Positions 17,485-27,696 of a stretch of 64,000 bases of DNA are shown piece after piece. Every line of letters starts with the position of its first letter. Within the stretch, counting starts at the first letter, position 1. The notes beneath the pieces were generated by a model. That model searched no databases and was not told where the DNA came from. It worked only from the letters and a program-made list of their open reading frames with translations. The DNA comes from Flavobacterium sp. IB48 (lineage in GTDB: Bacteria > Bacteroidota > Bacteroidia > Flavobacteriales > Flavobacteriaceae): NCBI RefSeq assembly GCF_016405855.1, contig NZ_JAEFCA010000005.1:186001-250000 (forward strand), in the 5' to 3' direction. The translations under genes and the position numbers were made by a program.

Positions 17485-19896
17485 TTAATTAACGTTTATT
17501 TTAATCAATGAAACCGGAATTCTATTCCCAACCTTCGCCTTCAACTGAATATTCTCTTTCTTCCCATTTGACTGAATAATAACAACACATTTTCCATTAA
17601 ACAACTTACAAGAATTCGCTTTAAAAGATTCTAAATTGGCCTGATAACCATTATCAACACCAACTAATTTTCCACCGCCAGAAACTTCAAAATTAATTAA
17701 ATCCATTGCGGTTGGCAATAAGTTTCCGTCTTTGTCAACCATTGAAACGGTTACATAAACCAAATCATAAGTGTCGTTTTTAATTGATGTTTTTTCAGCT
17801 TTTAAATCGATTTTAGAAGCTTCTCCTGCTGTGCGGATTTCTTTTTCTAAAACTATTTTTCCGTTCTTTCTTGAAACCGCTTTTAAAGTTCCAGGTTCAA
17901 ATTTCACAAGCCAAGAGATATGAAGATCATCATTTTGTTTTGCTTTCTTTCCTAGCGACTTTCCATTTAAAAATAATTCTACTTCATCGGCATTGTTGTA
18001 ATACGCCCAAACTTCTACTTCTTGATCTTTTTTCCAGTTCCAATGCGGTAAAATATGCAGAACCGTTTTATTCGACCATTCGCTTTGGTACATATAATAC
18101 ACATCTTTTGGAAGACCAGCTAAATCTACAATTCCGAAATAAGAACTTCTTGCAGGATACGGATACGGATCAGGTTCTCCAATATAATCAAAACCTGTCC
18201 AGATAAAAGTTCCCGCCATGAAATCCTGACTTTTTATTGTTTTCCAGTTTTCTTCATGCGTTGCTCCCCAATACGATTTCACCTGATCGTAAGCCGAAAC
18301 CGTCCAATCAGCATTTCCGTCAAAAGGAGCGCCGTGTTTTGTTGGCCAAGCTTTAATTCCGTCAGGAAAATCATAATGACCACGTGTTTCTAAAGCCGAA
18401 ACACTTTCAGAGGCTAATATTTTCTGTCCTTTAAATTTAGTTGGGAAATCTTTATACTCTTCGTGTTTGTAATTGAATCCCAAAAGATCTAAAGCTCCTG
18501 ACTGATAAATAAAGTTTTTCTCAATTACATTTTCTGTCAAAGCCGAAGTTACAGGACGAGTAACATCTAATGATTTTACGATTTTAGCTAATTCTCTCGT
18601 AATCGCAATTCCTGTCGAATCAAACTGTTCTCTAATTTCATTACCAATACTCCACATCATAACCGATGGATGATTTCGGTCTCTTTTGATAAAATCTTCC
18701 AAATCCTGTTTGTGCCAAGCATCCCAATCTTTATGATAATCGTTGGTAACTTTTTTCTTTTTCCAAACGTCAAAAGCTTCGTCTTGAACGATAAATCCCA
18801 TTTCATCGCACAATTGCATCATTTCTAAAGAATGTGGATTATGAGACATTCTGATAGCATTTGCTCCCATTTCTTTCATTAAAGTCAGTTTTCTTCTAAC
18901 CGCATGAATGTTTTCAACCGCACCCAAAGCACCATTATCGTGATGCAAGCAAACGCCATAAATTTTGGTTGGAACACCATTTAGAGAAAATCCTTTTTCT
19001 GAATCAAAATTAAAATATCTAAATCCAAGTGGAGTTTCATAATTATCAACCAATTTCGATTTCTCGTAAACCTTTGTAATGACTTTATACAAATACGGAT
19101 TTTCTGTACTCCACAATTTCGGCTGTTTTACTTTTAAATCATGAATCTTTTTTTCTGAGGTTTTAGCACCAATTTTTTCTGTTGATGTAAAATTGGCAAC
19201 TTCTTTATTTTCTGAATTTACAATCGAAGTAACCAGTTTAAATTCTTTTGCAACAGCATTATCATTATCAATCGTAACTTCTAGATGTATTTTTGATTTT
19301 TCTGCTGAAACTTCTGGCGTTGTTACAAAAGTTCCCCACTTCCCTACATGCAGTTTTTCACTGGCAACCAAACGTACATTTCTGTAAATCCCAGAACCCG
19401 TATACCATCTTGAATTGGGTTGTGCATCGTTATCGACTTTTAAGGCAATTGTATTTGATTTTCCAAAGTTTAAATATTGCGTCAAGTCATATCCCAAAGA
19501 AATATATCCATTCGGACGCATTCCTAATGATTTCCCATTTATAAAAACTTCACTGTTCTTAAAAACACCGTCAAATTCAATTGAAACCGTTTTGTTTTTC
19601 CAGTTTGCAGGAATTGTAAATACTTTACGATACCAGCCTTTTCCTGCAGGTAAAAATCCTTGTGCTTGTTTCGTTTTACTGTCTTTGTCAAAAGCACCTT
19701 CAATACTCCAATCGTGCGGCAATTGAAGTGTTCTCCAATCTGATGTATTGAAATTGGCATTTATTGCTTCTGGATAATCTCCTAATTTGAAGTTCCAGTT
19801 TTTATTGAAATCTTCTACAATTCTGGCTTGTTTTTGTGCAAAAATTGATACTGAAAATAATATTATTATTGCAACTACTATCTTTTTTAAAATCAT
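17485..19896 (-). CDS. GH2 family beta-galactosidase-like enzyme
   Basis: This is an exported GH2 exo-glycosidase of 803 residues with a signal peptide (about 1-21). Domain order is the sugar-binding jelly roll (25-180), immunoglobulin-like domain (185-295) and TIM barrel (300-600), then C-terminal beta-sandwich regions with a DUF4982-like EVEVWAYYNNADEVELFLNG segment. The acid/base Glu is at about 420 in MWSIGNE and the nucleophile Glu at about 497 in ILASESVS. SHNPHS (351-356) is also conserved. A beta-galactosidase or related beta-glycosidase is most likely, fitting galactan side chains or RG-II chains. It is the last gene of the pectin locus. Confidence 0.9.
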   Translation of the reverse strand: MILKKIVVAIIILFSVSIFAQKQARIVEDFNKNWNFKLGDYPEAINANFNTSDWRTLQLPHDWSIEGAFDKDSKTKQAQGFLPAGKGWYRKVFTIPANWKNKTVSIEFDGVFKNSEVFINGKSLGMRPNGYISLGYDLTQYLNFGKSNTIALKVDNDAQPNSRWYTGSGIYRNVRLVASEKLHVGKWGTFVTTPEVSAEKSKIHLEVTIDNDNAVAKEFKLVTSIVNSENKEVANFTSTEKIGAKTSEKKIHDLKVKQPKLWSTENPYLYKVITKVYEKSKLVDNYETPLGFRYFNFDSEKGFSLNGVPTKIYGVCLHHDNGALGAVENIHAVRRKLTLMKEMGANAIRMSHNPHSLEMMQLCDEMGFIVQDEAFDVWKKKKVTNDYHKDWDAWHKQDLEDFIKRDRNHPSVMMWSIGNEIREQFDSTGIAITRELAKIVKSLDVTRPVTSALTENVIEKNFIYQSGALDLLGFNYKHEEYKDFPTKFKGQKILASESVSALETRGHYDFPDGIKAWPTKHGAPFDGNADWTVSAYDQVKSYWGATHEENWKTIKSQDFMAGTFIWTGFDYIGEPDPYPYPARSSYFGIVDLAGLPKDVYYMYQSEWSNKTVLHILPHWNWKKDQEVEVWAYYNNADEVELFLNGKSLGKKAKQNDDLHISWLVKFEPGTLKAVSRKNGKIVLEKEIRTAGEASKIDLKAEKTSIKNDTYDLVYVTVSMVDKDGNLLPTAMDLINFEVSGGGKLVGVDNGYQANLESFKANSCKLFNGKCVVIIQSNGKKENIQLKAKVGNRIPVSLIKINVN

Positions 19897-19941
19897 AATA
19901 TATAAATAATCTCTTTTTTAAAATTCCAAATTTCTACAATC

Positions 19942-20045
19942 TTGTCATTTCGACGAAGGAGAAATCTTCGCGAGTAACTCCGCAACGTAATTCGCCAATC
20001 TTTGTCGAGCTTCTTGTGGAGATTTCTCCTTCGTCGAAATGACAA
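19942..20045. repeat. Inverted repeat TTGTCATTTCGACGAAGGAG, copy 1
   Basis: Perfect 26-base arms at 19942-19967 and 20020-20045 flank a 52-base core containing AACTCCGC and CTTTGTCGAGCTTCTTG. The same element recurs near 23738, 31945, 34831 and 51944. A short open frame across it is not a gene. Confidence 0.92.
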
Positions 20046-20150
20046 ACTAGACTTGGTATAAACTTTACGTGGGCTTCGACTTCGCTCAGCCTGACAAACA
20101 ACATAAATCTTTGCACCTTTGCTCCTTTGCCTCTTTGAACCTCAAAAAAA

Positions 20151-23100
20151 CTATTGAAATTCGAAATTATCCAACATTAATCCCTTCAAATCATCACCTT
20201 CAAGTGTTATTTTATACGTTCCTGCATTAATATAACCCCCAGAAGTCGTATTCAAAATTTTCCATTTTTCAGGCGAAGGGAAAAACTCAATCGTATCATT
20301 TCGCATTAAAATTCCGTAGGCATCTTCCATTTTGAATTTGACTTTTAATGGTGTTTCATTTCTATTCATAAAACGAAAACGCATTAAATAAATTCCGGCA
20401 ACTCCTGGCTTAACTTCAAACTCGATGCTATTGTTTGTCTTTTTAATGAATTCAATATAATCGGCTTTTTTGAAATTTCCTTTTTCGATTCCTGTTCCCG
20501 TTGTTTTTGTCTTTTCAGCTTCAATGATTACAACTGGTCTCGAATCATCTTTTTCGCCCATATCGTAAGTTGGAACTACTGCAATTGTGTTTATAGTTTC
20601 TGAATTATCAAAAAGAACTTTCTCGTCTTTCTTTACTTTTTTAGTGAAAACATCAAATGAAATCCCATTGCTGTTTCTCGCATTTTCTTCTAATTTTTTA
20701 TACTCCGAAAAACTTGCTGACGTTTTGAATTTAGCATCAGCAAAAACATAAATATCTGAATCTTCTTTAGCTGTAAACGAACCTTTATTTTTAGAATTAA
20801 CTGAAAACTGTAAATAATCTGCTCCAAAAATCTCAGAAGGCAATTCGGTAAAAATAACATCAGAATCTGAATATTGTTTTGAATTAATATCTAGCCATGA
20901 AGCTACTTTGTTAGTTTTATCATAAGTATCTAAAACCAAATTCTGGATATTTTTTGAAGATTCTGACGCAGGTCTTGCATGAATGTCTTTTGTTGCAATC
21001 GCAATCGCAGAAATGATCGCCTGCGAAGCTTTTACATTTGGAAACGAAATCACAATTTTTCCGTTTGTGCTTTTTACTTTGAATGTTTTCTTCAAAGCGT
21101 TATCATGTCCAGCTTCTGCCCAAATATCGAAATCTTTTAAAACTACATTTTCATTGATAGCAACATCAAACAAACGCCAGCCTTTGCAGTCTAAGCCTCC
21201 GCCAGTTCCGTACCAAGGTTCTGTAAAATATAATTCAACTAAATATTCTCCGTCTGATGCTGGAAATTCGTAACGCAGTTTATCAACTCCGTATCTAAAA
21301 CTTTGAAACAACTCAGGATCTTTTGTTCCGTTTATTGGGTCGAAAGTTGTTCTTTGACTGGCAAAAAAGTCGGGCAATTTTTCAAAATTATCTGTCCACG
21401 ATAACGAACCCCAACTGTTTTGTCCGTTTTTATGTGTATCGGTAAACCAAGTATTTCCAGCAGAATCTGTCAATTCAAAACCTCCACAATTTACTCTGTA
21501 AATATAATTATAACCGCTTTTGGCTTTTGTAATATCTGCTTTATTGGTGGTTAAAGCATCAAAACTTGGTGCTTTTGGAAAGTTATTTAAAACGATATAA
21601 TCTTTAGCAACCGCTTTTTTGTTTACATACCCAACAGCATATAAAACATTGTACTGAATATTGATATTATTAAACTGAAAATGCTGTCCAATTCCTGGAT
21701 TTTTTAGTTTTCCAAGTGAAGCTTTATTGACATCATTAAATAATTCTACTTCGTCACAATTCGAATAAATATCGATTCCGTTTTTGATTCCTGGTTTTTC
21801 CCAACGGCTTGGCCAAGTATGCGAAACGATATACACCATTGGATTGGTTTTGTTTGAAACATAATTGGCTCGATACATATAAAACGCATCCAGAGGTTCG
21901 CCCCAAATCGTAAAAAGTCCTTTGTAGTTTACTGGTCCAACTTTGTCAATATCTCTAAATCCTTCTCCGTTTTGTACTCGTCCCGGATTTTCATGCGAAG
22001 CAAAAAGCCAGTTGAATTGTCCCGCAATTTTATCTTTTACCGATTCGGCTTCTCTAACTTTAATTTCCATTAATTGAGAAAAACGGTTTTCGCTTAAAGC
22101 TCCTTTTTGGTCAAACTCACCTTCTGTATGTAAATCGGCAGAACGCCATGCGCCGTATTCTCCGTTTAATAACTGAGTAGTCATTTCCAGATGGTATTTT
22201 AACGGATCTCCGCCATACGTTCCCGACCAGTTTTGAACGACATTCCAATCTGTTCCTTCTCCTCCATTACAAGTTGTTACGATTCTTTGCGATGCTGATA
22301 ACGGATCCATTTCGCGGATAATCTGAGTGCATTCTTCTGCAAATTCTTTCGGAATCGTGCTTTCATTCTGCAATCCCCACATTACTACAGATGGACTATT
22401 TCTGCGTTCTTTAATCCATTCTCGTAATAAGGTTTTGAAGTTTTCTTTAAATTCTGGCGTATCGTACCAAATATGTGCTGAAAACTGACTCCAAAACAGG
22501 ATTCCGTTTTCGTCTAATTCTTTTTGATATAATAAATTATGAGGCTGATGCGCTTCTCTAAAAGCGTTAAATCCGCCTGCTTTGATTTGTTCGATTCTGG
22601 AATGAATCATTTCATCTGAAAACGAATGACTTTTTCCAATCAAATGTTCGTATTCGCAAACGCCGTTTATAAAAACAGGTTCATCATTTATGAAAAAACG
22701 ATTGTCTTTCCCGTCACGACTAACCGGCCAGCTTACCCAACGGATTCCGTACGAAGTTGTTAACTGATCGATTATTTTTCCATTTTCATAAACCGAAGTC
22801 ACCAATTTATACAAATACGGATTGGATGGCGACCATAATTTCGGATTCTGAATCTCTGGAAGTGTCATTGCTATTTCCTTTATTTCTCCCGAATTGATTT
22901 TGTTATCGCTTTTATTGATAGCAACTTTCTTTCCTGAAGCATCCAAAAGGATATTTTCGACAGTTAAGTTTCGTTGTGAAGTGCTGTAATTCTTGATTTC
23001 TGTAGTGGTATGAAGAATCGCTTTTTGTTTAGAAACCGATTTATCGTTCCAGATATGAACACCAAACGGCTGAACTCTAACATTGTTTGTAACTACCAAA

Positions 23101-23678
23101 GAAACTGGCCTGAAAATCCCCATTGGCTGAGAACCTTCAGAAAATCCCCATTCTCCTGAACAACCTCCGCAAACCCAAGGAAGATCTGCAATAAAAGAGG
23201 GATGCGCTGCTTTTACTAAAATGATATTTTCTTTGTTGAAAGAAACTGCTTTTGTAATGTCTAAGGTGAAAGTAGTTCTTCCGCCTTTGTGTTCGCCCAC
23301 TTTTTTACCATTTATCCAAACGGTTGCATAAGAACTTACACCTTCAAAATAGAGAAAATGCTGTTTTGAACTGTCTTTCTTATCGAGTTTTAGTGTTTTT
23401 TTGTACCAGGCGGTACCATGTAAATTCCCATGTTTTGTTCTTCTGAAACCATAATACTGATCCCAATTGTGAGGCACACTAACCTTTTGCCAATTGGAAT
23501 CAGTTTTTGGATTTTCTACAAAATCTTCTTCTTTCAGCGGAAGATTATCCAGTATTATGGTTTCCCAAGACGAATTCAGTGAAATTTCTTTACGAAACTT
23601 CCCCGAATCTTTGCTCTGACTCCAAACAAAGCAAAGACTTGAAAAAAAACAAAAAATAAAAAAAACTATTCTATTCAT
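20151..23678 (-). CDS. Large GH2 glycosidase with malectin domain and C-terminal CBM
   Basis: This is an exported multidomain enzyme of 1175 residues with a signal peptide (about 1-21). The GH2 jelly roll (30-200), immunoglobulin-like (205-315) and TIM-barrel (320-620) domains are followed by a beta-sandwich. A malectin-like domain starts near residue 730 at YRVNCGGFELTDSAGNTWFTDT, and a CBM6/CBM35-like domain ends the protein (about 1050-1175, IIEAEKTKTTGTGIEKG). The acid/base Glu is at about 439 in MWGLQNES. An unusual CGGCSGEWGFS segment is inside the first domain. The specificity could be beta-galactoside, beta-glucuronide or beta-L-arabinoside. It lies between the GH67N-type and terminal GH2 genes. 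Confidence 0.88.
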   Translation of the reverse strand: MNRIVFFIFCFFSSLCFVWSQSKDSGKFRKEISLNSSWETIILDNLPLKEEDFVENPKTDSNWQKVSVPHNWDQYYGFRRTKHGNLHGTAWYKKTLKLDKKDSSKQHFLYFEGVSSYATVWINGKKVGEHKGGRTTFTLDITKAVSFNKENIILVKAAHPSFIADLPWVCGGCSGEWGFSEGSQPMGIFRPVSLVVTNNVRVQPFGVHIWNDKSVSKQKAILHTTTEIKNYSTSQRNLTVENILLDASGKKVAINKSDNKINSGEIKEIAMTLPEIQNPKLWSPSNPYLYKLVTSVYENGKIIDQLTTSYGIRWVSWPVSRDGKDNRFFINDEPVFINGVCEYEHLIGKSHSFSDEMIHSRIEQIKAGGFNAFREAHQPHNLLYQKELDENGILFWSQFSAHIWYDTPEFKENFKTLLREWIKERRNSPSVVMWGLQNESTIPKEFAEECTQIIREMDPLSASQRIVTTCNGGEGTDWNVVQNWSGTYGGDPLKYHLEMTTQLLNGEYGAWRSADLHTEGEFDQKGALSENRFSQLMEIKVREAESVKDKIAGQFNWLFASHENPGRVQNGEGFRDIDKVGPVNYKGLFTIWGEPLDAFYMYRANYVSNKTNPMVYIVSHTWPSRWEKPGIKNGIDIYSNCDEVELFNDVNKASLGKLKNPGIGQHFQFNNINIQYNVLYAVGYVNKKAVAKDYIVLNNFPKAPSFDALTTNKADITKAKSGYNYIYRVNCGGFELTDSAGNTWFTDTHKNGQNSWGSLSWTDNFEKLPDFFASQRTTFDPINGTKDPELFQSFRYGVDKLRYEFPASDGEYLVELYFTEPWYGTGGGLDCKGWRLFDVAINENVVLKDFDIWAEAGHDNALKKTFKVKSTNGKIVISFPNVKASQAIISAIAIATKDIHARPASESSKNIQNLVLDTYDKTNKVASWLDINSKQYSDSDVIFTELPSEIFGADYLQFSVNSKNKGSFTAKEDSDIYVFADAKFKTSASFSEYKKLEENARNSNGISFDVFTKKVKKDEKVLFDNSETINTIAVVPTYDMGEKDDSRPVVIIEAEKTKTTGTGIEKGNFKKADYIEFIKKTNNSIEFEVKPGVAGIYLMRFRFMNRNETPLKVKFKMEDAYGILMRNDTIEFFPSPEKWKILNTTSGGYINAGTYKITLEGDDLKGLMLDNFEFQ

Positions 23679-23737
23679 ATTTTCTAAACCATATAAGTGA
23701 TTATAAGGTTGTTTAAGTTTTTATTTTACTCACCTTT

Positions 23738-23843
23738 TTGTCATTTCGACGTAAGGAGAAATCTTCACAAGTAACTCCGCATAGAAATGTCGCCAATCTT
23801 TTTAGAGTTTCTTGCGAAGATCCCTCGTTCCTCGGGATGACAA
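23738..23843. repeat. Inverted repeat TTGTCATTTCGACG, degenerate copy 2
   Basis: The same element as 19942-20045, but the right arm has diverged (GATCCCTCGTTCCTCGGGATGACAA), so pairing is only partial. Confidence 0.75.
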
Positions 23844-23866
23844 GATTGTGTTTTTACTTTGCAAGC

Positions 23867-23899
23867 AAACCTGACGGTTTTTTAAAACCCGTCAGGTTT
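23867..23899. repeat. Palindromic AACCTGACGG hairpin
   Basis: Arms AAACCTGACGG and CCGTCAGGTTT flank a short TTTTTTAAAAC loop. Related hairpins occur at 33195-33226 and 52068-52100. It lies 3' of the GH67N-type gene's neighbour and could act as a weak terminator or processing site. Confidence 0.75.
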
Positions 23900-23915
23900 A
23901 ACTTTGCCTATAATT

Positions 23916-26645
23916 TTAATAAAACAACCAGTCAATAGCTGCTTTTTCTCCTGCGTCGATATATCCAACATCGCGTGGTGTTATGGTTTGATCTGCGTCG
24001 ATGAAACCTAAAATCAATACTTTCCCTTTTCCTAAATCTAATTTATTCTCGCCCGGCTGAAACGTATAGGTATGAATGTTTACACGAGGCAAATCTTTTA
24101 AATTTATTGCACTTGCCAGAATCACTTCGGCTTGACCGTGTGCATTTCCTGCTGCATCTGTCTCTAAACTTGGTGGCAATAAAAATCGCTTCTGATCTGA
24201 ATTGAAATAACCCACCGCTAATTTAACGGCTTTTGTATTTCTAAACTTCAAATGTGTTCCTTTTTCGTTTTGATCGTTTTCTACGAATGAGAATCCTCTT
24301 AGGTTTTGAAGTTCAGGAGCAATTTTAGTTAATTCAGAAATGTCTGTTCCGTAAACTTTTGTTCCAGTTTTTACTAAATAAGTTCCTGGTTTTTCGTCGA
24401 TAAAAGTTACTTCGGCTGGTTTCCAAGGTTTTCCTTCTTTGGTTTCTATTTTACCGTCTTTTGAAGATTTTAGCTTCTCTAGATTTCTTTTGAAATTAGC
24501 CAATTCACGCTCATAATGCGGTAACAATTCAGCCCAAGTTTTGTTGTTCCCGTCGTCTCCTCCAATCGGAATTCTACGTTGAGCAGTCTGCATACTGTTG
24601 GCATAATAGTACGTATCTTTTGTTAATTTTACCAATAACTCATAATACTCAATACTTTTTTCCAAATGAGGCAAAGCTTTGTCTAAGTCGGTAATATCAT
24701 TTGAATAACTGTATCTTAAAACCAATAAAGCTGCTTTTACTTTTTCTGAGAAAAAATCAGCGAAAGCCTTATAAGCATGCATATCATTTTTAAGACGTTC
24801 AAATTCTTCTTTATCTTTCGTTACGCTTGCTTCTGCTTTATCTATTGCTTCAACAGCTAATCTTCCGTGTTCTGTAATTTCAGCAATAATCTGAGTTGGA
24901 AGTTCGCCCGAATGCGGTTCTTTGTTCCACTCTTTTTTAGCATATTCTAAAAGCAATTCGCCCGCTGGTCCGCATGATTCGTGGAATCCTGGATAAACTC
25001 TCCATTTTGACGGATTGACCAACTGACTTTCAAACATTCCCAACAATAAAGTCTGACGGTTACCTTCTGTAATTCCGAAACGTCTTAATGTTTTTGGAGC
25101 AATTTCTCCTGTTTCTTCGTAAGCTTTTAAAATGTTATTTGCAGCTTCCTGACTCGTTCCGAATTTTGCAGCTAAATCATTATCCCAAAATTTAACTTCT
25201 TCATTTCTATCTCTTTTGCTGTCCCAAGCATATCTTGCCCAAGCTTTGTACCAAATCCAGTCACGATCCATTTCTAATAAACGTTCTCCTGATTTCGTTT
25301 TATCTGCCGAATATGGCCAATCCCAATACGAAGCTTGCGGATATAAATGCAGTGCATTTGCTCCGTGAACGCTATGCATTGCTTTTACCGTTTTCTGAAT
25401 AAAGTCTGGTGAACCGTATCTGAAAGGTTCTAAATTAGCCAAAATATGAACGTTCTCAATGTGAATTGATTTTAAAGCGCTTAATTGTTTGTGCGTTTCT
25501 CCCCAAGGACCTCCCGGCGTATAAGTCGTTAAAGATTCTCCTGTATATTTACTTTCTGTATATAAGTTTTTGTATAACGGAAGTGATTTTTCCATTACTA
25601 AAGGCCCATCTGTATCATGAGAACGAAGAATAATTGGTGGTTCTTCTGTTTTTCCTAATGCTTGTAAACCGTCACGAACACCCGGAATAATAGTTTTGGT
25701 AAACCATTCTACATCATCATCAACGGTATTGATTGCTTCTCCCAAACAAACCATTAATCCAACATTTGGATATTTTTCGATAAAAGCTGCAATAGATTTT
25801 CTAGTATAATCAGACAATAATGGCGTGATTGGTCTTGAACGATCTTGTGTTTTAATGTTGTAATGCTCTGCAAAAGGCTTAGAAACAATAATGTTATAAA
25901 ACATCTGAATTACCCAGATTCCACGTTTGTTGGCTTCAACTGTTAAGAATTTATAGATTTCTTCGTTCTTTTTGAAATCTTCATCACTCACTTCAACTGC
26001 AAACGGATATTCTTTTAGTTTCACCAAAGAAGCAAATGGATGTCCGTTCCATAAATACAAAGAGTTCATGCGGTTTTCTACTAGCATATCTAAGTATTTC
26101 ACCCATAAAGCTTTATCATAAAACCAAGGGAAAGTTTCTGGCGTATATGGATATTCGTAAACATCTCGACCTGGGAGATAAACCGGTTTCTGCATTCCGA
26201 TGCAAGCTCCTCTCAAAACCATTTCTGGACTATCATCAATATTGATTTCTGAAGGAAGCTGACCTGAAGTTTTAATTCTATCTGTTAATTCTAAAGCACC
26301 ATACAAAGCTCCGCTTGCATCTGTTCCTTCAATATAAATTACATTATTTTGAGTTCGAATCTGAAAACCTTCTTTTTTCGATAATTTGCTGTCATCGATT
26401 TTAGCACTTTTAACATTTTTCTTCCAAAAATCGGTTCCTTTTTCTCCAATTACAATTATTTTATCTTTTGATTTTTTGAATTTATCAGAAGAAGTTACAC
26501 TAAATCCTTTTGCTGAAAGGGTTTCAGATAATTTCTCTGCTCCAAATTTTGCTCTTGGCGAGCTCGGATCACTCACAACTGTGATGTTCTGCGCTGTCGC
26601 GAAAGAGACGTAAAGACATAAAAAAAGTAATTGTAAATATTTCAT
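23916..26645 (-). CDS. GH67 N-terminal-type protein, putative alpha-glycuronidase
   Basis: This secreted protein of 909 residues is counted from the ATG at 26645. An ATG eight codons upstream also exists, but the 26645 start gives a clean signal peptide MKYLQLLFLCLYVSFATAQ. The N-terminal domain (about 25-150, with GKDKIIVIGEKG-like and EGTDASGALYGALELTDRI segments) is the GH67N/GH20b-type fold. The middle (150-560) is a TIM barrel with RGACIGMQK, NRMNSLYLWNGHPF and ASYWDWPYS. A helical domain and a C-terminal beta domain follow. Enzymes of this build act on terminal uronic acids (alpha-glucuronidase or alpha-galacturonidase), which suits pectin, but the substrate is inferred. Confidence 0.75.
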   Translation of the reverse strand: MKYLQLLFLCLYVSFATAQNITVVSDPSSPRAKFGAEKLSETLSAKGFSVTSSDKFKKSKDKIIVIGEKGTDFWKKNVKSAKIDDSKLSKKEGFQIRTQNNVIYIEGTDASGALYGALELTDRIKTSGQLPSEINIDDSPEMVLRGACIGMQKPVYLPGRDVYEYPYTPETFPWFYDKALWVKYLDMLVENRMNSLYLWNGHPFASLVKLKEYPFAVEVSDEDFKKNEEIYKFLTVEANKRGIWVIQMFYNIIVSKPFAEHYNIKTQDRSRPITPLLSDYTRKSIAAFIEKYPNVGLMVCLGEAINTVDDDVEWFTKTIIPGVRDGLQALGKTEEPPIILRSHDTDGPLVMEKSLPLYKNLYTESKYTGESLTTYTPGGPWGETHKQLSALKSIHIENVHILANLEPFRYGSPDFIQKTVKAMHSVHGANALHLYPQASYWDWPYSADKTKSGERLLEMDRDWIWYKAWARYAWDSKRDRNEEVKFWDNDLAAKFGTSQEAANNILKAYEETGEIAPKTLRRFGITEGNRQTLLLGMFESQLVNPSKWRVYPGFHESCGPAGELLLEYAKKEWNKEPHSGELPTQIIAEITEHGRLAVEAIDKAEASVTKDKEEFERLKNDMHAYKAFADFFSEKVKAALLVLRYSYSNDITDLDKALPHLEKSIEYYELLVKLTKDTYYYANSMQTAQRRIPIGGDDGNNKTWAELLPHYERELANFKRNLEKLKSSKDGKIETKEGKPWKPAEVTFIDEKPGTYLVKTGTKVYGTDISELTKIAPELQNLRGFSFVENDQNEKGTHLKFRNTKAVKLAVGYFNSDQKRFLLPPSLETDAAGNAHGQAEVILASAINLKDLPRVNIHTYTFQPGENKLDLGKGKVLILGFIDADQTITPRDVGYIDAGEKAAIDWLFY

Positions 26646-26680
26646 AGTATGCTGTTTTTGGGTATTCATTCTAAAAATAA

Positions 26681-26746
26681 TCTGCTAAATCTGCCTGATC
26701 TGCGTGAAAAATATCTCTCGCAGATTTAGCAAATTCGGCAGATTTA
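26681..26746. repeat. CGCAGATTTAGCAGATT-family inverted repeat, copy 1
   Basis: Arms TCTGCTAAATCTGCCTGATCTGCG and CGCAGATTTAGCAAATTCGGCAGA flank a short AT-rich centre. Other members are near 31853, 37556, 44078, 46811, 48540 and 54589. Confidence 0.85.
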
Positions 26747-26797
26747 TAGTGAAAAATTGTGTTGTTTAACGATTACATATTGATCACTGTTTATTGT

Positions 26798-27682
26798 TTA
26801 ATTCTGGAAAATCTTCTTCAAATAAGCTACGTTTGCTCCGTAATTGGCTTTTACATTATGTACTTGCGTTACGTCGCGAGAACGTTCTACAATCAACCAT
26901 CCACTCCATTTCATTTCATCCAAAGTTTGTTTGATTTTTGGCATGTCGATCGCTTTGTCATTTTCTAACCAAAACTGATCAGTATTCGAAGCGTGAATCT
27001 GCGCTACATATTTCTTTCCCAATATTTTTAGTTCTGATGAAATATCTCTTTTATTATCTAAAGCATTCGCAAAATTGAAAGAGCTTTTAATATATTTTGA
27101 ACCTACTTCATCTAAAAGTTTTTTCTCTTCTGTCGCGTCCAAAGAAGTTTCAATCGCAATTATTCCACCTATTTTACCGACTTTTTTTCCTGCCCATTGT
27201 AATCTTTTAATCACTTCTGGACGTAATTCTGGATTTTTAACCAAATCAGTTTGTGTTCCTAACGGAAGATAAGCCACTTTTACTTTCATGTCTTTCATAG
27301 CCTGAATACAATCCGTAATCATTGGTGTGATTTCTCTTGTAGCAAAAGACTGTGCATAAAATCCAGACATCGCAATTGAGCTAATTCCAACGCCAGTTTC
27401 TTTTGATTTATCTAAGAATTTTTGTCTTTCGACAGGGTCTCCCAGTTTACTATCAAAAGTTGGTCTATTTCCTAAACCTCCCATATCTAGTTCGATTCCA
27501 TCCGCTTTTATTTCAGCTGCCAAACCAAAAGCACCTAATTTTTGTCTTTTTAAAATCATCCAGTCACAAACAGCCACTTTATATTTTTGCTTTTTATTGG
27601 AAGACTGCGCTGTTGCACAGCTATTGAATTTCGTTGACATAACAACTAGCATTGCAATTAATAAATTTCTTTTAGATTTCAT
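26798..27682 (-). CDS. Exported sugar phosphate isomerase/epimerase-like TIM-barrel protein
   Basis: This protein of 294 residues has the xylose-isomerase-like TIM barrel (AP endonuclease 2 family). I place the start at the ATG 27682. A longer frame from 27712 is read out of an intergenic repeat. The N-terminus MKSKRNLLIAMLVVMSTKFN followed by SCATAQ is a signal, with the Cys suggesting a lipoprotein. Barrel features include DGIELDMGGLGNRP, GGIIAIETSLDATEEKKLL, a YVAQIHASNTDQFW segment and WLIVERSRD. Acidic metal ligands (Glu of AIETS, Glu of IVERS) are present. An envelope-located isomerase or epimerase-like protein in a glycan locus is known in Bacteroidota, but its reaction is not known. 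Confidence 0.8.
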   Translation of the reverse strand: MKSKRNLLIAMLVVMSTKFNSCATAQSSNKKQKYKVAVCDWMILKRQKLGAFGLAAEIKADGIELDMGGLGNRPTFDSKLGDPVERQKFLDKSKETGVGISSIAMSGFYAQSFATREITPMITDCIQAMKDMKVKVAYLPLGTQTDLVKNPELRPEVIKRLQWAGKKVGKIGGIIAIETSLDATEEKKLLDEVGSKYIKSSFNFANALDNKRDISSELKILGKKYVAQIHASNTDQFWLENDKAIDMPKIKQTLDEMKWSGWLIVERSRDVTQVHNVKANYGANVAYLKKIFQN

Positions 27683-27696
27683 GGTTATATTTTTTT

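Noticed and set aside
19934..20116. 60-residue minus-strand open frame
   Set aside because: It is read entirely through inverted-repeat copy 1 and has no protein-like features.
23738..23938. 66-residue plus-strand open frame
   Set aside because: It runs through the degenerate repeat and the AACCTGACGG hairpin, opposite to all neighbouring transcription.
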